NCBI RefSeq assembly: GCF_037893015.1
Contig: NC_133666.1
Location: 622,920,148 to 622,984,147, forward strand
DNA length: 64,000 nt
From: Macrotis lagotis
Lineage: Eukaryota > Chordata > Mammalia > Peramelemorphia > Peramelidae
Direction of reading: 5' to 3'
A program made the translations under genes and the position numbers. The notes under the pieces were generated by a model, which saw nothing but the letters and a program-made list of their open reading frames with translations, made no database searches and had not been told where the DNA came from. Shown here piece by piece: positions 12,270-24,205 of the stretch. Position 1 is the stretch's first letter, and the number at the start of each line of letters is the position of its first letter.

Positions 12270-12780
12270 TACTCAGATACCCAGGGACTTCCAAATCTCA
12301 CTGTTGCTCTAGATCAGTGAGAAGAGGATTCTATGGACTGGATTGTCTATGTGCGGGGTTGTGACTATAACTCCCAGTGTATTCACACCTAGGCATTGTC
12401 ACTTTCCCCTTACCACAGGTCTTGAGGTAGTTCAAAATGATTAAAATGGTAAGACTGATGTCTTTTCATTCACATATAAATTATATTTAAGTGAGACAGA
12501 GTTGCATGAAGTCATTAGTCTTCCCCTTCTCTAAGTCGAATGGCAAGACTAATTCTTGTTGAATTTGCTGAAAACAAGATGGAGGTATGAAGTGAACATT
12601 CACCTGGAGCTTTTCCAGACCTAAGATAAATGAGGCCTCTGTTCTGACATTCAAGCTACAGATCCCACAATGAAAAAGAGAAGATTCAAAGAAGTTTTCA
12701 ATGATAGACATCATGAAGAATCTTCAGTGAAGGTCTGTCTCTTTGGGGGAAAGAGGAAGTAAAGCCTAGGAGACAGGAGA
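12270..12780. other. Unassigned stretch with a ZNF143-like motif
   Basis: No gene. actataactcccag at 12,364-12,377 resembles the ZNF143/THAP11 site core (actacaactcccag). The stretch may be part of the 5' region of the L1 that follows, but I cannot show that. Confidence 0.35.
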
Positions 12781-13283
12781 GCAGGAAAGTCAGCCACGTC
12801 TTTTACCCTCAGTGCAATCTAGATCCCAACAGCTTGACAGTAGCAGAGGTCCTGACAGCTAGATAACAAGCCAGAAGTCTGAACCCTGGGAACACTGGAG
12901 TAAAAGACAGGACTGGGCCAGGAACAAAGCACTACTAAGTCAGAACCCGGACATAAAGGAGGAAACAAACCTCTGCAAACACAAGGTCTGGACTGCATAG
13001 GCAACATCTTGACTAACAACAAGCCAGGGATCAGATCCCAATCCCAGCAAAAAAAAAAATGCTCATCTCTATACTCCCCATATCTCAGGTGTAGAGCTAA
13101 AACAGCAAAGATGAGTAAAATAACCAAAAGAGCTCTCATTATTAGAAAAAAACTACTTTACAGACAAAAATGATAACAATGCCATGTCTGAAGAAGAAAT
13201 CAGTGAAAAATCACTCCCAGGGGAAGTATGAAAATAGTCTATGAATTGGACTCAAATCCAAAAACTCATCAAGAGCTTAAAAA

Positions 13284-13434
13284 GGGGGCAGATAGGTGGT
13301 GCAGTGGTTAAAGCACCAGCCCTGGAGTCAGGAGTACCTGGGTTCAAATCTGGTCTCAGACACTTAATAATTACCTAGCTGTGTGGCCTTGGGCAAGCCA
13401 CTTAACCCCATTTGCCTTGCAAAAACCTAAAAAA
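13284..13434 (+). mobile_element. tRNA-derived marsupial SINE inside L1 ORF1
   Basis: Full-length copy from gggggcagataggtggtgc to cttgcaaaaacctaaaa. The target-site duplication aagagcttaaaaa is perfect (13,271-13,283 and 13,435-13,447). It postdates the L1 it sits in. Confidence 0.95.
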
Positions 13435-13455
13435 AAGAGCTTAAAAAAGAATTCA

Positions 13456-13489
13456 CTTAACCCCATTGCCTTAAATTAAAAAAAGAGAG
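13456..13489 (+). mobile_element. 34-bp 3'-only SINE insertion
   Basis: Only the SINE tail (cttaaccccattgcctta plus A-rich end) is present, flanked by aaaaagaattca at 13,444-13,455 and 13,490-13,501. This looks like an extremely 5'-truncated insertion event beginning right beside the longer SINE. Confidence 0.7.
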
Positions 13490-14298
13490 AAAAAGAATTC
13501 AAAAACCAAAGAGGAGAGAAAGAAGGAAAATGGAAAAAAAGAAATGAGAGTTGTGCAGGAAAATTATGAAAAATTGACCAGAGAATTCATCACCTTTAAA
13601 AAGGAAACACAAAAGGTAATGAAGAAAAAATAAAACCCTATAAGTTAGAATTGAACAAATAGAAACCAATGAATCTACAAGACTACAAGATTCCATCAAA
13701 CCAAATAAAAAGGCTGAGAAAAATTGAAGAAAATATAAAGTACCTTTTAGGGAAAACAAATGAACTGGAAAAAAGATCTAGAAGAGACAATCTAGGAATC
13801 ATCGGACTACTAGGAAGCCCAGATTAAAAATAAAAATAAACTAGAAAATATCATGCAGGAAATTATTAGAGAAAATTCTCCAAATCTGTTAGCAAAAGAG
13901 AACACTTAACCATTGAAAGAATATTCAGAATCCCTCCAGAAAGAGACCCTAGGATAAATAGGGAGTGACAAGGCCCTGGAACCTTGTTAGTATCAGCTTC
14001 TTTTCCATGCTGGAGCCTCGGGCTGTGGACAATCTATTCCCCCCATCCCTTCCCTCCATGCCACCCCCACTCCTCATGGAGACCCAGCTGTGTAGAATCT
14101 CTGCATGAAAGCTGCTTGGGACTTTTTGCTAGTGTCATCACTAGCTGCAGAATGTTCCCTTTTGACATCTTTGTCCTATCTACATAACTTCCATAGACTT
14201 TCACTATGGGAATCAGAATTCTGGACATCTATCCAGAGAAACATCTGGATCACAGTCTTTCATAGCATCATCCAGAGAATCAGATGTGCTTGGGTAAT

Positions 14299-14350
14299 CT
14301 CCAGTTGTCCTGACTCATATCTGGCCTCTGAATCCAGATGGCTCTGGGGG
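14299..14350 (+). repeat. Fragment of the longer marsupial SINE family
   Basis: ctccagttgtcctgactcat and ccagatggctctgggggaga match the 3' half of the longer SINEs at 50,135 and 59,905. Only about 50 bp survive. Confidence 0.65.
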
Positions 14351-14387
14351 AGAAGCTATTGAGCACAGTACAGATAGGTTTTTAGGC

Positions 14388-15236
14388 ATAATGATTTTGC
14401 CAATTGTAATGCAGGGTCAAGCATTCAGTTATGATAATGTCCTGGAGGATCCCACACCAATGTTTCTGCCTTCATCTGACATGTGCAGTAAATCTCTGTG
14501 GAAAAAGCCTGTAATTCCAGATCAGAAGTACCAACAGTTTTCCAAGATTGAGGGAGACAATAATTTCTCCATAACGTCCCCTCAGCTTCCAGTGACTAAA
14601 CAAGGTCCCACTGGTGAAGGCCAAGGCTATGCATGTCATCATGAATTCTCTAATTACAAAGCAGACACAAGAGATCATCCAGCACTTTGAGCAGCAGGTA
14701 GGGTAATTGAAGAGATGCAGAGTACATTCCCCATAAAGGCCTCACCACAGAAGAAACCAAGTACTACCACATGGTGGAGATAGTTCATAAATTCAAGTTT
14801 CAAAGTGGAGATATGACAGAAGATAGACTGACTGCTTCAGCCCAGTTCACTCCAAGTGGTACACCCCCAGTCTTCTCCCAAGCAAAAGTCCAGAAGTTGA
14901 TTTTCTCATGGATCTTCTACTTCCTTACTTGGTCTAGCATGGATGCTGGAAATGGAGACAGAGACAAACCCTCATCTGAAAAATGGAGCCTTTTTGGATC
15001 AAGAACCCTTCAGAAATCCAACTCAGGTTTCAGTGTCCAATCCTACAGAGGTAATCAGAAGCCATCACCAATGGAACTTATTCAGGTTCAGGCTACTAAA
15101 ATTGTAGACGACCTAGCAGTCTTCAAGCCACCCAAGATGGAACTTACAGGGAAGGAAAGAAAAAAAAAACAATCTCCACAGACCCATAGCCTCAAACCAA
15201 GAGACATGACTGTGTTGATGCTTACAGGATTCTAAA
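14388..15236 (+). pseudogene. KIAA1191: Processed pseudogene of KIAA1191 (p33MONOX)
   Basis: Two in-frame blocks joined by short decayed stretches recall most of human p33MONOX, which I know as a roughly 305-residue putative monooxygenase. The N-terminal block (FSYDNVLEDPTPM...KPVIPDQKYQ) matches VSYDDTLEDPAPM...KPVIPERKYQ. The middle keeps IMNSLITKQTQE.IQHFE in another frame. The C-terminal block (SSEKWSLFGSRTLQK...YRGNQKPSPMELI...FKPPKMEL...LKPRDMTVLMLTGF) runs to the natural stop at 15,234-15,236. No introns interrupt it, it has several frameshifts and stops, and its 3'UTR-like sequence appears to continue to about 15,750. The parent gene must lie elsewhere. The name rests on my memory of the human protein; the fit over the C-terminal 80 residues is strong. 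Confidence 0.88.
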
Positions 15237-15424
15237 TCTCCCTTTTCATACAAGCAATGTTGTTTTCCCTAGTGAACCTCTGTTATGTAAAGAGGGTATC
15301 TTACACTTTTCTTTCTTCCCATCCATCTTGCACTTGACATTGGAAAGATGTCATCCATTTACATTTCTACTGAAGATAATATTTCTGGGGAGTTAGTGAT
15401 TGTTTCTTTAAATATTTGTAGCAA

Positions 15425-15582
15425 GGGGCAGCTAGGTGGCACAGTGGATAGAGCACTGGCCCTTGAGGCAGGAAGACCTGAGTTCAAATTTGGTCTCAGA
15501 CACATAATAATTGCCTAGCTATGTGACCCTGGGCAAGTCACTTAACCCCACTACCTTGTAAAAATTAAAAAAAATTAGAAAT
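15425..15582 (+). mobile_element. tRNA-derived marsupial SINE within pseudogene 3' sequence
   Basis: Starts ggggcagctaggtggcac and ends in an A-rich tail. aaatatttgtagcaa (15,410-15,424) and aaatattcatagcaa (15,583-15,597) form a target-site duplication with two mismatches, so the insertion is older than the SINE at 38,789. Confidence 0.92.
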
Positions 15583-15759
15583 AAATATTCATAGCAAAGC
15601 TTAAATCTTTCCAATGCTGGAAGATGTATTCTGTAATGTCTCAAAGTTGGTCTAAATAACTTCTCAGAGTTCAGTTGACTACAGCTAATTACTGATTTAT
15701 AGAACTAAATTGGAGGGGGCAAGGGAAATAAAACCCAATAGGCTTTGTTATGTATATGT

Positions 15760-16630
15760 ATCCAAGATTTTTAAAAAAGGCAAATGAAAAGGGGAAGGAA
15801 AAAAATAAAACAAAGCAAATGTTGGTCAAGAGCATCAAATTATATACAACCCTAAAAGACAAGATGTAATACTTCTAATTTTTGAGAACTTTACTTCTCT
15901 TAGGATAATTAAAAGGTAGAATATAATTTAAGAGATTGGATTTAAAGGATATGGGTATAGTTGGGTTTTGTCTCTCCAATGAAGAAGCCCATGATGACAT
16001 CATTATGTTTGAGACAAAAAGCTCTGATGAAAGTAGGGATGTTAACTTTAAACTTAAGTGTCTCATTATGCTTTCACCCACTTTAATTCTGCTGGGCTGA
16101 AAAAGTTTAGCACTTTGTCTGATGAGGGCATCATAAACTCAGTGGTCTCCAGTCAGTGTCTTCTATAACTTACAATCATTTGTAAAGTTTTCAAATGAGA
16201 CCTCCAAGAGCTTCCTAATATTTAGAGCCCTTTAAGATTCTTGTAGTTAATTAAATCAGGGTTTGACTTAATCCATGCTTCACTTAACAAGGGGTACCCT
16301 AGGTGGGGAGGAGCAGGGGTAAAGTGTGTGAGAAAATAGACCCGGGGGAGGGGTACAAATAGTTCATGAAATGATTTGGCTTTGGATGATCCATTGACTC
16401 ATGAGGGGATTGTGTGTCCTTGGAGGGTGCTTGAAAAGGGGGGGTAAGGTAAAAAAAATTATTATAATGATAATTTGATGTAATTTGAGAAAATGCTGCT
16501 TAACAAGCAATCAAGGAATCATTCTGTGATGATAATATGATAATAATATGAGCTTATCAAGCAATCAAATATTCAAACTGTCATTGATGATACCTGATTA
16601 ATAGTATGTGAGCAATAAATAACACCAGGT
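15760..16630. other. No gene seen
   Basis: AT-rich sequence with short G runs. A 68-codon minus-strand frame at 15,875-16,081 has no recognisable features. Confidence 0.5.
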
Positions 16631-16639
16631 GAAGAAGCA

Positions 16640-17490
16640 CAAAAATTTATAATTTTAGAGGGAAAGAAGGGAGAGTGGAAATACTGAGTAAATTCTATTC
16701 AATAGATTTGGCCCAGAGTAGGAATAAGATGCATTCCCACTTAAGTTTAAAAATCTATTCTAAATTACAGGGAAAGGGAAAGATAAGGGAAGAAAGAACT
16801 GATAAAAGGGAAGGCAAAGGTATAAATGCAAATAAACTGAAAGTTAAATTTTAAAAGAAAAGTTAAAGGGGAAAGGGAATAAAATTTTGGTGAGGAGGAA
16901 TAAGAAGAAAGAAAAGAGAAAACTATAAATGGAGAAAGCATGGGGGGGGGAATACAGAATTAGTAATCTTAACTGTAAATGTGAATGGGATGAACTGTCC
17001 CATGAAGTGGAAGAGGATAGCAGAATGGATTAAAAACAGGAATTCTACAATATGTTGTTCACAAGAAACACATCTGAAGCAGAGAGATAAATGCAGGGTA
17101 AAGTAAAAACATGGAGAAAAATATATTATGCCTCAGCTGAAATAAAAAAATCAGGGGCAGTGATCCTGATCTCAGAAAAAGTAAAAGCAAAAATTGATCT
17201 CATTAAAAGGGATAAGGAAGGAAACTCTATCTTCTTAAAAGGCACCACTGGTAATGAAGTTATATCATTATTAAACATGTATGCACCTAGTGGTATAGCA
17301 TACAAATTCCTGGAGGAAAAACTGAGTTAATTACAAGGAGATATAGACAACAAAGCTTTAATAAAGTGGGACCTCAACCTCCCTCTCTCAGAACTAGATA
17401 AATCTAACCACAAAATAAACAAGAAGGAGGTTAAGAAGGTTAATGAAATCTTAGAAAACTTAGAGATTTGGATCAAGAGAGACTTGCCTT
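16640..17490 (+). mobile_element. L1 inter-ORF region and ORF2 endonuclease domain
   Basis: Translation from about 16,955 gives the L1 endonuclease start (LVILTVNVNGMNCPMKWKRI), then the CCSQETHLK active-site block. In the next frame it gives a KSGAVILISEKVKAKIDLIK segment, an EGNSIFLKGTTGNEVISLLN segment and MYAPSG. The expected D-N of the GDFN block reads WDLN. Frameshifts separate the parts. The purine-rich stretch before it resembles a marsupial L1 inter-ORF spacer. It ends near 17,490 with no reverse transcriptase following. Confidence 0.8.
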
Positions 17491-18880
17491 ATTCCTTCAT
17501 TTTACAAAGAAAGAAACTGAAACCCAGAGATGGAATTGACTCCCCTATGCAACAGGACTTGGATCATCAAACTCAGAAATTAAAAAGCAAGGTCCCATGT
17601 CCTTTTCCCCTTGCACCTATAGCCTGCAAAATGGCTATAGTGCTGGCCCTAGCAACAGGATTTGTGCTTGAATGTCAGCTTGGATACTATCTACCTATGT
17701 GATTCTAGCCAGGTAGCTTCACCATTCTGGACCTTAATCTTTTCATCTTTTAAATGGGCATGTTAATAGCACCAACATAGAATAGCTTGTTGTGAGACTC
17801 AAATGATATTTAAAAAAAATTAAACAAGAGGGATGAGAGCTAGTTTATTGGCAGCATGAATAGAGAGAAGATATTACAATACAATATATATAATGCAATA
17901 TAAAATATGCAATATATAATATAATAAACATAATATAATATAATATAAAAGATATTGTGGAGATAGAATCAACAAGACAGAACTTACTAACTGATTAGAT
18001 ATTGAGGGGAGAGGGAGTTTGGTGAAGAATAGGGAAAAGTCAGAGATGACACTGAGGTCTGGAACATGAGTGGCTAGAAATATGATTTCCTCATTACAGG
18101 TATGAAATCTAAGGGGAAATAGATTTAAAGGGAAAAGATATTTGACTTTATACGAATTGAAGGAAGAAATCAAGGTACAATGGAAGTATGCACTTAGAAG
18201 TCAGAGAACCAGTGTTCAAACTCGGGCTTTGAACTTTCTACATAGGTCAGTCCTCTGGAACTCATTTTCTTTATCTGTAAACTTGTAGTTTCTTAATGTT
18301 ATCTCCACCAGAGATTTTAAATATCTCAAAAGATCTCCCTCAACTTCCACATGTGTGGGGGAAAAATACACTTCAAGAAGGAAGCCAAGAATTCGTAATG
18401 AAACAATGTTTCAGAGATCAAAGAATTTCTTTTCATAAGTCACAACTCATATCTCCAAATAATGTGAAACTTTAAAAATGAAACATTTTCTAATAAAGAC
18501 TTTAGTTTAGAGGGAACCTAGACCGTTAGATGTACAGTAGGAAATTTGGGATTTTTGTGAAAAAGACAAAAACATGAAGTCTATCAAATGTCAATATTAA
18601 AACATTTCAAAGTAGATTTTAAAAATAACATAAAATGAGTATATTAGGTGATCTCTAAGATCCAATCTTAAATCTATACATTGTGACTTGGTTTGAGTAA
18701 TAATCGTGGCGAGTTTTTATTCAAATGTCTCAAGTTTATCCTCACTCTATGCATTCAAAACAGGGGCTGTTATTACTCCCATTTGCCAGAGAAAACTGAG
18801 ACTGAAGGAGGTTAAGCCAGGATGAATAGGTGAGAGTAGATTTCATTTCAAGGCTTCCTGACTCCAAGTTCAAAGCCAAA
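17491..18880. other. Old repeat remnants upstream of the SCAN gene
   Basis: MIR-like pieces at about 17,670-17,790 and 18,190-18,300 (plus) and 18,760-18,880 (minus), a TA-rich run at 17,878-17,950, and an L2-like minus-strand segment at about 17,950-18,170. No exon is recognisable. Confidence 0.5.
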
Positions 18881-18889
18881 GAATGGCTC

Positions 18890-20000
18890 ACAGGGACATC
18901 CTGCCCACCCTTCCTCCAGGGGGCCGGGGATGCTCCGGAGCTCAGAGTAAGAGAGAAGCGGAGTCTCGCAAAGCAAGGGATTGGGGGAGGGGCGGGGTCG
19001 AGCGCGGAGCCCTTGGGGACCCCTCGGAAACCGGGGGACGCTACAAAGCAGGGCCCTCTTTATCTTCACTTCACGTCTAGACTTAAAGAGACGAAAATAT
19101 TTCTTCAAACTTAAATGTGTTTCGTTAAAAAAAAAACTGGGGAGATCATGTTAAACGCGGAGACGCGGCTAGGGGGAAGTGTCTGAGCGGGAGGGGCCGC
19201 AGGCTCCGGGTCCCACTGAGAGGGTGGGGCGGAAGTGGGGTGAAGGGTCAGGTCGGTTCGCTCTGCTCGGACTCCTCCGCAGGGAGGGTGGGGCTGCTGG
19301 GCGGACAGCCGAGTCGCGGAGGCCTCCACGGGGCCTAGAGAAGCCCCGGCGTTCGGGAGCGGAACTTCCGGCGGGGGGAGGCCACGCCCCCGGGCGTGGC
19401 CCCGACGCCCCGGAGCCCGGCCCGCCCATTTCCCACATGGGGAAGACTGAGTCCGGGCCCGGCTCCGGAGCTCGTCGCGCCTCATCCCGCTGGCGGCCGG
19501 CGGCCCCTCGAGCCTGACCCCCGAGCTCCGCCGGCGAAGCGGCGACCCCGCCATCGAGCGCGCGCGCGGGGCCATGGCGGCCTTCGGGGCCCGGGCGGAG
19601 CCGCCGCCGCCGCCGCAGGCCTGGGCGGCGTCCGGCCCGCGCTTCCGCTGGTACCGCTACCAGGAGGCGGCCGGCCCGCGCCAGGCGCTGCGCAGGCTCC
19701 GCGAGCTGTGCCGCCAGTGGCTGCGGCCCGAGCGCCACAGCAAGGAGCAGATCCTGGAGCTGCTGGTGCTCGAGCAGTTCCTGACCATCCTGCCGGCCGA
19801 CGTGCAGGCCTGGGTGCGGGGCCGCAGCCCGCGCTCCGGGGACGAAGCGGCCGCCGGCGTGGAGCTGCTGCTGCGGCTGCGGCTGCAGCGGGACCAGGGG
19901 GCCGAGCCGCAGGTCAGCCGGGCCGGGGGCAGGGGGGCGGGGGCCTCCCCAGTGCGCACCACCTCCCCGACCCCCTGGCAGTCACTGCAAGCACCTGGCT
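18890..20000 (+). promoter_or_regulatory. CpG island promoter of the SCAN zinc-finger gene
   Basis: A sharp shift from AT-rich sequence to a very GC-rich, CpG-dense block that contains the start codon and the whole first coding exon. No TATA box is evident, as expected of a CpG-island housekeeping-type promoter. Long open frames on both strands here come from the GC content. The transcription start is not resolvable by eye; the 5'UTR is presumably within about 19,180-19,573. Confidence 0.85.
19574..19912 (+). CDS. SCAN-C2H2 zinc-finger gene, coding exon 1 (SCAN domain)
   Basis: The ATG at 19,574 sits in a strong context (gccatggc) and opens 113 codons in phase 0, ending at cag/gtcagc. After a Pro/Ala-rich leader (residues 1-23) comes a complete SCAN domain at about residues 24-107. 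It starts [20 protein letters not shown] and includes [38 protein letters not shown] and a shortened final helix. SCAN is a leucine-rich dimerisation module found in vertebrate zinc-finger transcription factors, which act in the nucleus. The exon joins in frame to 26,156. Codons are extremely GC-rich because of the CpG island, unlike the later exons. Which ZSCAN ortholog this is cannot be settled from the SCAN domain alone, so no symbol is given. Confidence 0.93.
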
Positions 20001-20539
20001 GCATTCTGCCCCCACGCCAGCGCATGGCATAGTTAGGTTAAATAATGTGATCCCGTAGCACGGGCCGTGGCCTGCCACCACCTCGCACCGGGGCATCGCG
20101 CTTCGTAGTCTCTTATCTTTGCTGCTAGAAAGAGGGCTGAACCTGGGGTTCAAATCCGGCCTCAGACACTCACACGGGCGAGGCCCTTAATGCCTATCTG
20201 CATCGTTTTCTTCATAAGTGGAAAAAAAAAGAAAATAGGAACAACATCTACTCAAAATATTTATGAGGAAGGGAGACAAAATGTGTTGAGTTCCACAGAT
20301 GGGGAAGCTGAGGTAGAGAGAGGGGAAGGGACTTGCCCAGCATAACCCAGTGCCCTGCCTCCTCTCCCCCCTTAATCTTCGGGTCAGATAACTGAGCTCA
20401 CCTTGAGTTGCACCCACTCTGCCCTACCTTGGCAAGTCCTGAAAAGGCAGGAAAAGTTGGTTTTGCATGGGTGAATCTCCCTATTTCCAAGAAATCCCGG
20501 GTCCTTTTAGAAAAACAAACAATTACAATATAAGTACTT

Positions 20540-20950
20540 TAGAGAAGTATAAACCGAGTGCTTTTAGGAGATCTGTGTGGAAAGCTCATTCCTGACTGGG
20601 GAGGATCCCAGAAGGCTTCATTGAGGAACTTGAAGGTCGGGTTGGATCTGGAAGGGAGGGAGCATTCCAGGCCGGGTGGGCTGGCCTGTGGAGAAGCATG
20701 GAGAGGAGAATCAATCTTAAAGCATTTACCAGCAGCCGTGCTGGTAATACAGCAACAAAAAATAGACAGTTCCTGACTGTGAAAGGGACAAAGAGATGAG
20801 GGTTGGGAGGCCTGACTAGGAATCAGGGAATGAAATGAGATAGAGATTGAAGAAAAGAGAGGGAATGATTTAATGCTATGTGTGAAGGAATTGGAAGAGA
20901 GTGGAATCAAGGAGACAAGGAAGGGTGATGGTATTAGCAAGAGAATAGCA
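20540..20950 (-). mobile_element. L2 fragment, minus strand
   Basis: Carries the reverse of the L2 3' region (agaaggcttcattgaggaac, gggagcattccaggccgggt, then gaatggaatcaaggag-type text). Only moderate preservation. Confidence 0.55.
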
Positions 20951-23889
20951 GATACGTTTTAGAGGCTAGAAAGTAATCTTTTGGGCAGTAATGGAGAGTT
21001 CATGTGGCTAATGATGGAAAGAACCCTTGGAGGTTTCTGGGTTTGAATGTTACTAGATGTGTAACTTTGTTGCTTCAACTAGATGGTCTCCTAGGTCTCT
21101 TCTGACTTTAGTGATCTATGACTGAGAGGGCAATAAAGGTTGATAGACCATTTTGTAGAGGTCTTTTAATGCCAAAGGGTTTTGAAGGGCATTGCCTGTG
21201 GGTCTCTGAGAGTGTATTTGTTTCAGCATTAGGTTCTTACCATGTGGGTCTATCTGTGTGTCCCTATATGAGAGCAGGTACTCACTCAATCAGAGCAAAC
21301 TTCCCACAGAAATTGGAGCCCCACATTTAGTTCATCAGGTATGGTCCCTTTCCAGGAACAGAGCTGCTATATACAGATATAGGCCTTTCGTTTGAGGCAG
21401 GGTTTTCTGGGGCGGGGGGTAGGGAGGAGGAAGGTAAACTAGCTTCCCTTTTCATCAAACCACTGCCTTCAGGATGTAAACCTTAAAACAATCTTGATTC
21501 TTGAGTTTTGGACACACTTCTTATTCTTATTTCTGCATTTCTTCAACTGAAGCAATTCCTAGAACTGGCCATTTCTCCTTTTCGCCCCAAGTAAACTAAT
21601 TCTCTATCTGTCCTGCAACCCACATTCCTATTTTCTTTTTGTCACACCCAACATACTGTATACAATTGGCCTGCAGATTTTGATTTTCCTATTTGAATTT
21701 ACCTTTGTGGTTTGTTGTTCAGACTGTACATAGTTCCCTGAGCTTTCTGACTCTAACTAGAAACAGGGTTTCACATTGATAGAACTGCTTTTTGTGGAAT
21801 TGTCACAGAACAGTTGTTCCCTTCTTTTGGTAAAGGGTGCACTCTACAAACTAAGGTCCTAGTAGAGGCAAACTTGTTTCTGAGTGAATCTTTCCATTGT
21901 GCTGGTCAGTCTCTACTCAGAAAAGGGAAAAATTTTCCAAGGCCTTCTGTGAATGTTTTCTTTACCTATTTTCATATTATCCCTTTGAAAATAGTGATAT
22001 TTCCAGAACTGAGCCTCGCTCAAGAGATTCTAGACTCAGGTGAAGAATTTCCAAGGATTAAGAGGGTTCTGAACTTGAGGCTTCTTAGCACAGACCAATC
22101 TGGTCAATTGGCACTTTATTCATTGTTTATAGAATCTCAGACTGTCTCATCTAACCTTTCTGCTTCATCTCCAACAAGTGGTCCTACATTTCTCTTCCCT
22201 AAATTTCCCCTTCAGTCTTCTCCAAGCTCAGCTTTCCACAGCATCTTATAATTGGAAAGACTCTTAGGGTCACTCTGTCCAGAAATCACTTCTGCTATAT
22301 CTACAAATAATTGTACTTTCCTACTGGAAGACATAGAGTGGGGCTGCCCCACCTTTTAGCTTTTCTTGATCTCATTCAACAAAAGCTCCTTTTGGGCCAC
22401 AGACAGAATTCACTATCCATTCATGAATGCAGTGCATGAGCACAACTACAAAAGTGAAGCAGGGCCATTGAATAGGCCTTTGCAGGTTGGACATACAAGA
22501 CCTAGATTGAGGGAAACCTGCTTCCTTCTGGTTTTCTTCCTAAATCTGATGATCTCCTTGATGCTTTGTGCTTTTGTGTTCACTGTTTGCATATGGTCTT
22601 CTTAAAACACATTGTATACACAGCTTAAAAATTCATGGTAGATTTTGCCTGGGAGTACCTTAGGACTTTCAGGAGCCATGATCTATAAAACTAAAACAAG
22701 AAGAAATTTAATTCCTATGGCAAAATATCTAAATAATGCAATTATCTCTAAGGAACTTGAAATTTAGAACAACTTTTGCCTTTGAAAATACCATGTTCAT
22801 ACTTTTAGGTTGGTTACTTGATAACAAAGAAGATACTAGAAGTTTTAGACACTACCATCAATCTGTATGCTCTGACTTGACTGTGTGTTGCTGAAGTACA
22901 AGTAGAAACCACTAGGGGATTTGGAAAAGTACATCACCATTTGCACCAAAACTTATCCATCCAATGTTACACCAAGAGATATTAGCACTAATTCGTAAGA
23001 GTATACACTTCAGAACTTTCTGAATGAAATGTAGCCTTTGATCTATCTCTTTAATTTTTAATTTTAACTTTTAATTGTTGTAATTACATGTTTAGTTAGA
23101 TGCTTTGCACTTTTACAGTATCTTACAACAGGAATTGATATTGCTGTATCAGATGTACATGTAGATTTTTGAAAATTTTTAAAGGGTCCATTTCACCAGG
23201 ATTCTCAGGGCCAAGTGAAAATATTGAAATCTAAAATTAGACTACTGCCTTGAAGCTGTCATACTTACACAAATCTTATATTTCAGTATCAAATTTAATG
23301 TTTTCTCTTTGAATGTTCTGCTAGAGGTATTCCGAGGCTTTAAAACTTTTTGAAGGTCATCTGTACACAGATTTCAAGCAAGGCTCATAACATTAGCAAA
23401 ACAAGATTTTTTAATGTCATAGCAATTCTGCCAAATCCCTAGAACCAGAGTTCTTTGTAATCTCTGCCAAAAAAAAATTAGAAAAAAGTTGGTTGAAAAT
23501 ATACGGAGTCAAGAGTAAAGCATAAAGGAACTAGAGGGTTAATTTTCTAAAACTGAAGTTTGACCGGTTTGTGTGTTAGCTTTGGAACTCAGAAGTTGAG
23601 ACTCCTGTGCTCATATCGATTTAAAATTTTTTTTTTAATTTTCAAGGTTATAGTCCAAATGAAATATTTCAAGATGGCAACTCTTTCTCATAAATTGTGC
23701 ATGTTTAAATGTCTCATTTAAAAAGAAATATTTTATAGATAGTATGTGTAATGTTATAGGTACATATTACAGAAATGCAAACAGTAATGCTTGGAACCTA
23801 TTAAATAAATACTTAATTGTTGAATCCCTTCTAGTCTTTATTCAATACAGTTGGTTCCACAACCCAGAAAGGTTATGTTGGTCCTTGTC

Positions 23890-24205
23890 AGCATAGTGAA
23901 TCTGACTCCTTAAGTTCATTTCCATGGAGATCAGGAACCCTTTCTGCTTGGAATGTACTCTTTCCTTACCTTCATTTCTCAAATGTGAAATAGCTTCTTG
24001 TAAAGCTTAGCTCAAGTCTCCCTTCTATAGGAAGTCTTTCTTGATCCTTCTCCTTACTCCCATCACCTGTTACTATTTTGTCTGTACCTAGCTAATGTTC
24101 AAGGGCAAGGACTTTTCACTCTTGTCTTTGTCTTTCTATTACCCAGCATAGTGCCTAGTACATATAAAAGACTTGTAAATATTTGTGGATTGATTGATTG
24201 TTTTA
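23890..24205 (+). mobile_element. L2 3' end, plus strand
   Basis: ttggaatgtactctttcctt, gctcaagtctcccttctata, ggcaaggacttttcactctt and the end tagtacatataaaagacttg...gattgattg follow the L2 3' end order. Confidence 0.75.

Larger units (their letters stand above)
12780..13985 (+). mobile_element. L1 5' region and ORF1, interrupted by SINE insertions
   Basis: Plus-strand text gives an L1-type leader and then an ORF1 start near 13,110 (MSKITKRALIIRKKLL). Next comes the charged coiled-coil region, and then the RNA-binding part with a RRDNLGIIGL segment and an IERIFRIPPERDPRI segment at about 13,910-13,965. Stops and frame changes are present. It breaks off within the ORF1 C-terminal domain near 13,985. 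Two SINE-derived insertions with target-site duplications lie within ORF1. Confidence 0.75.

Noticed and set aside
19111-19738. 154- and 189-codon minus-strand frames in the first CpG island
   Set aside because: Stop codons are rare in GC-rich DNA. No domains are visible, and the plus strand of the same region holds the SCAN exon and its promoter.
19396-20058. 220-codon plus-strand frame overlapping the SCAN exon
   Set aside because: It is in a different frame from the SCAN domain, is Ala/Pro/Arg-rich and runs straight through the exon donor into the intron.
21814-22251. 145-codon plus-strand frame in intron 1
   Set aside because: No recognisable domain, no codon pattern of a real exon and no flanking splice signals that would keep frame with the SCAN gene.
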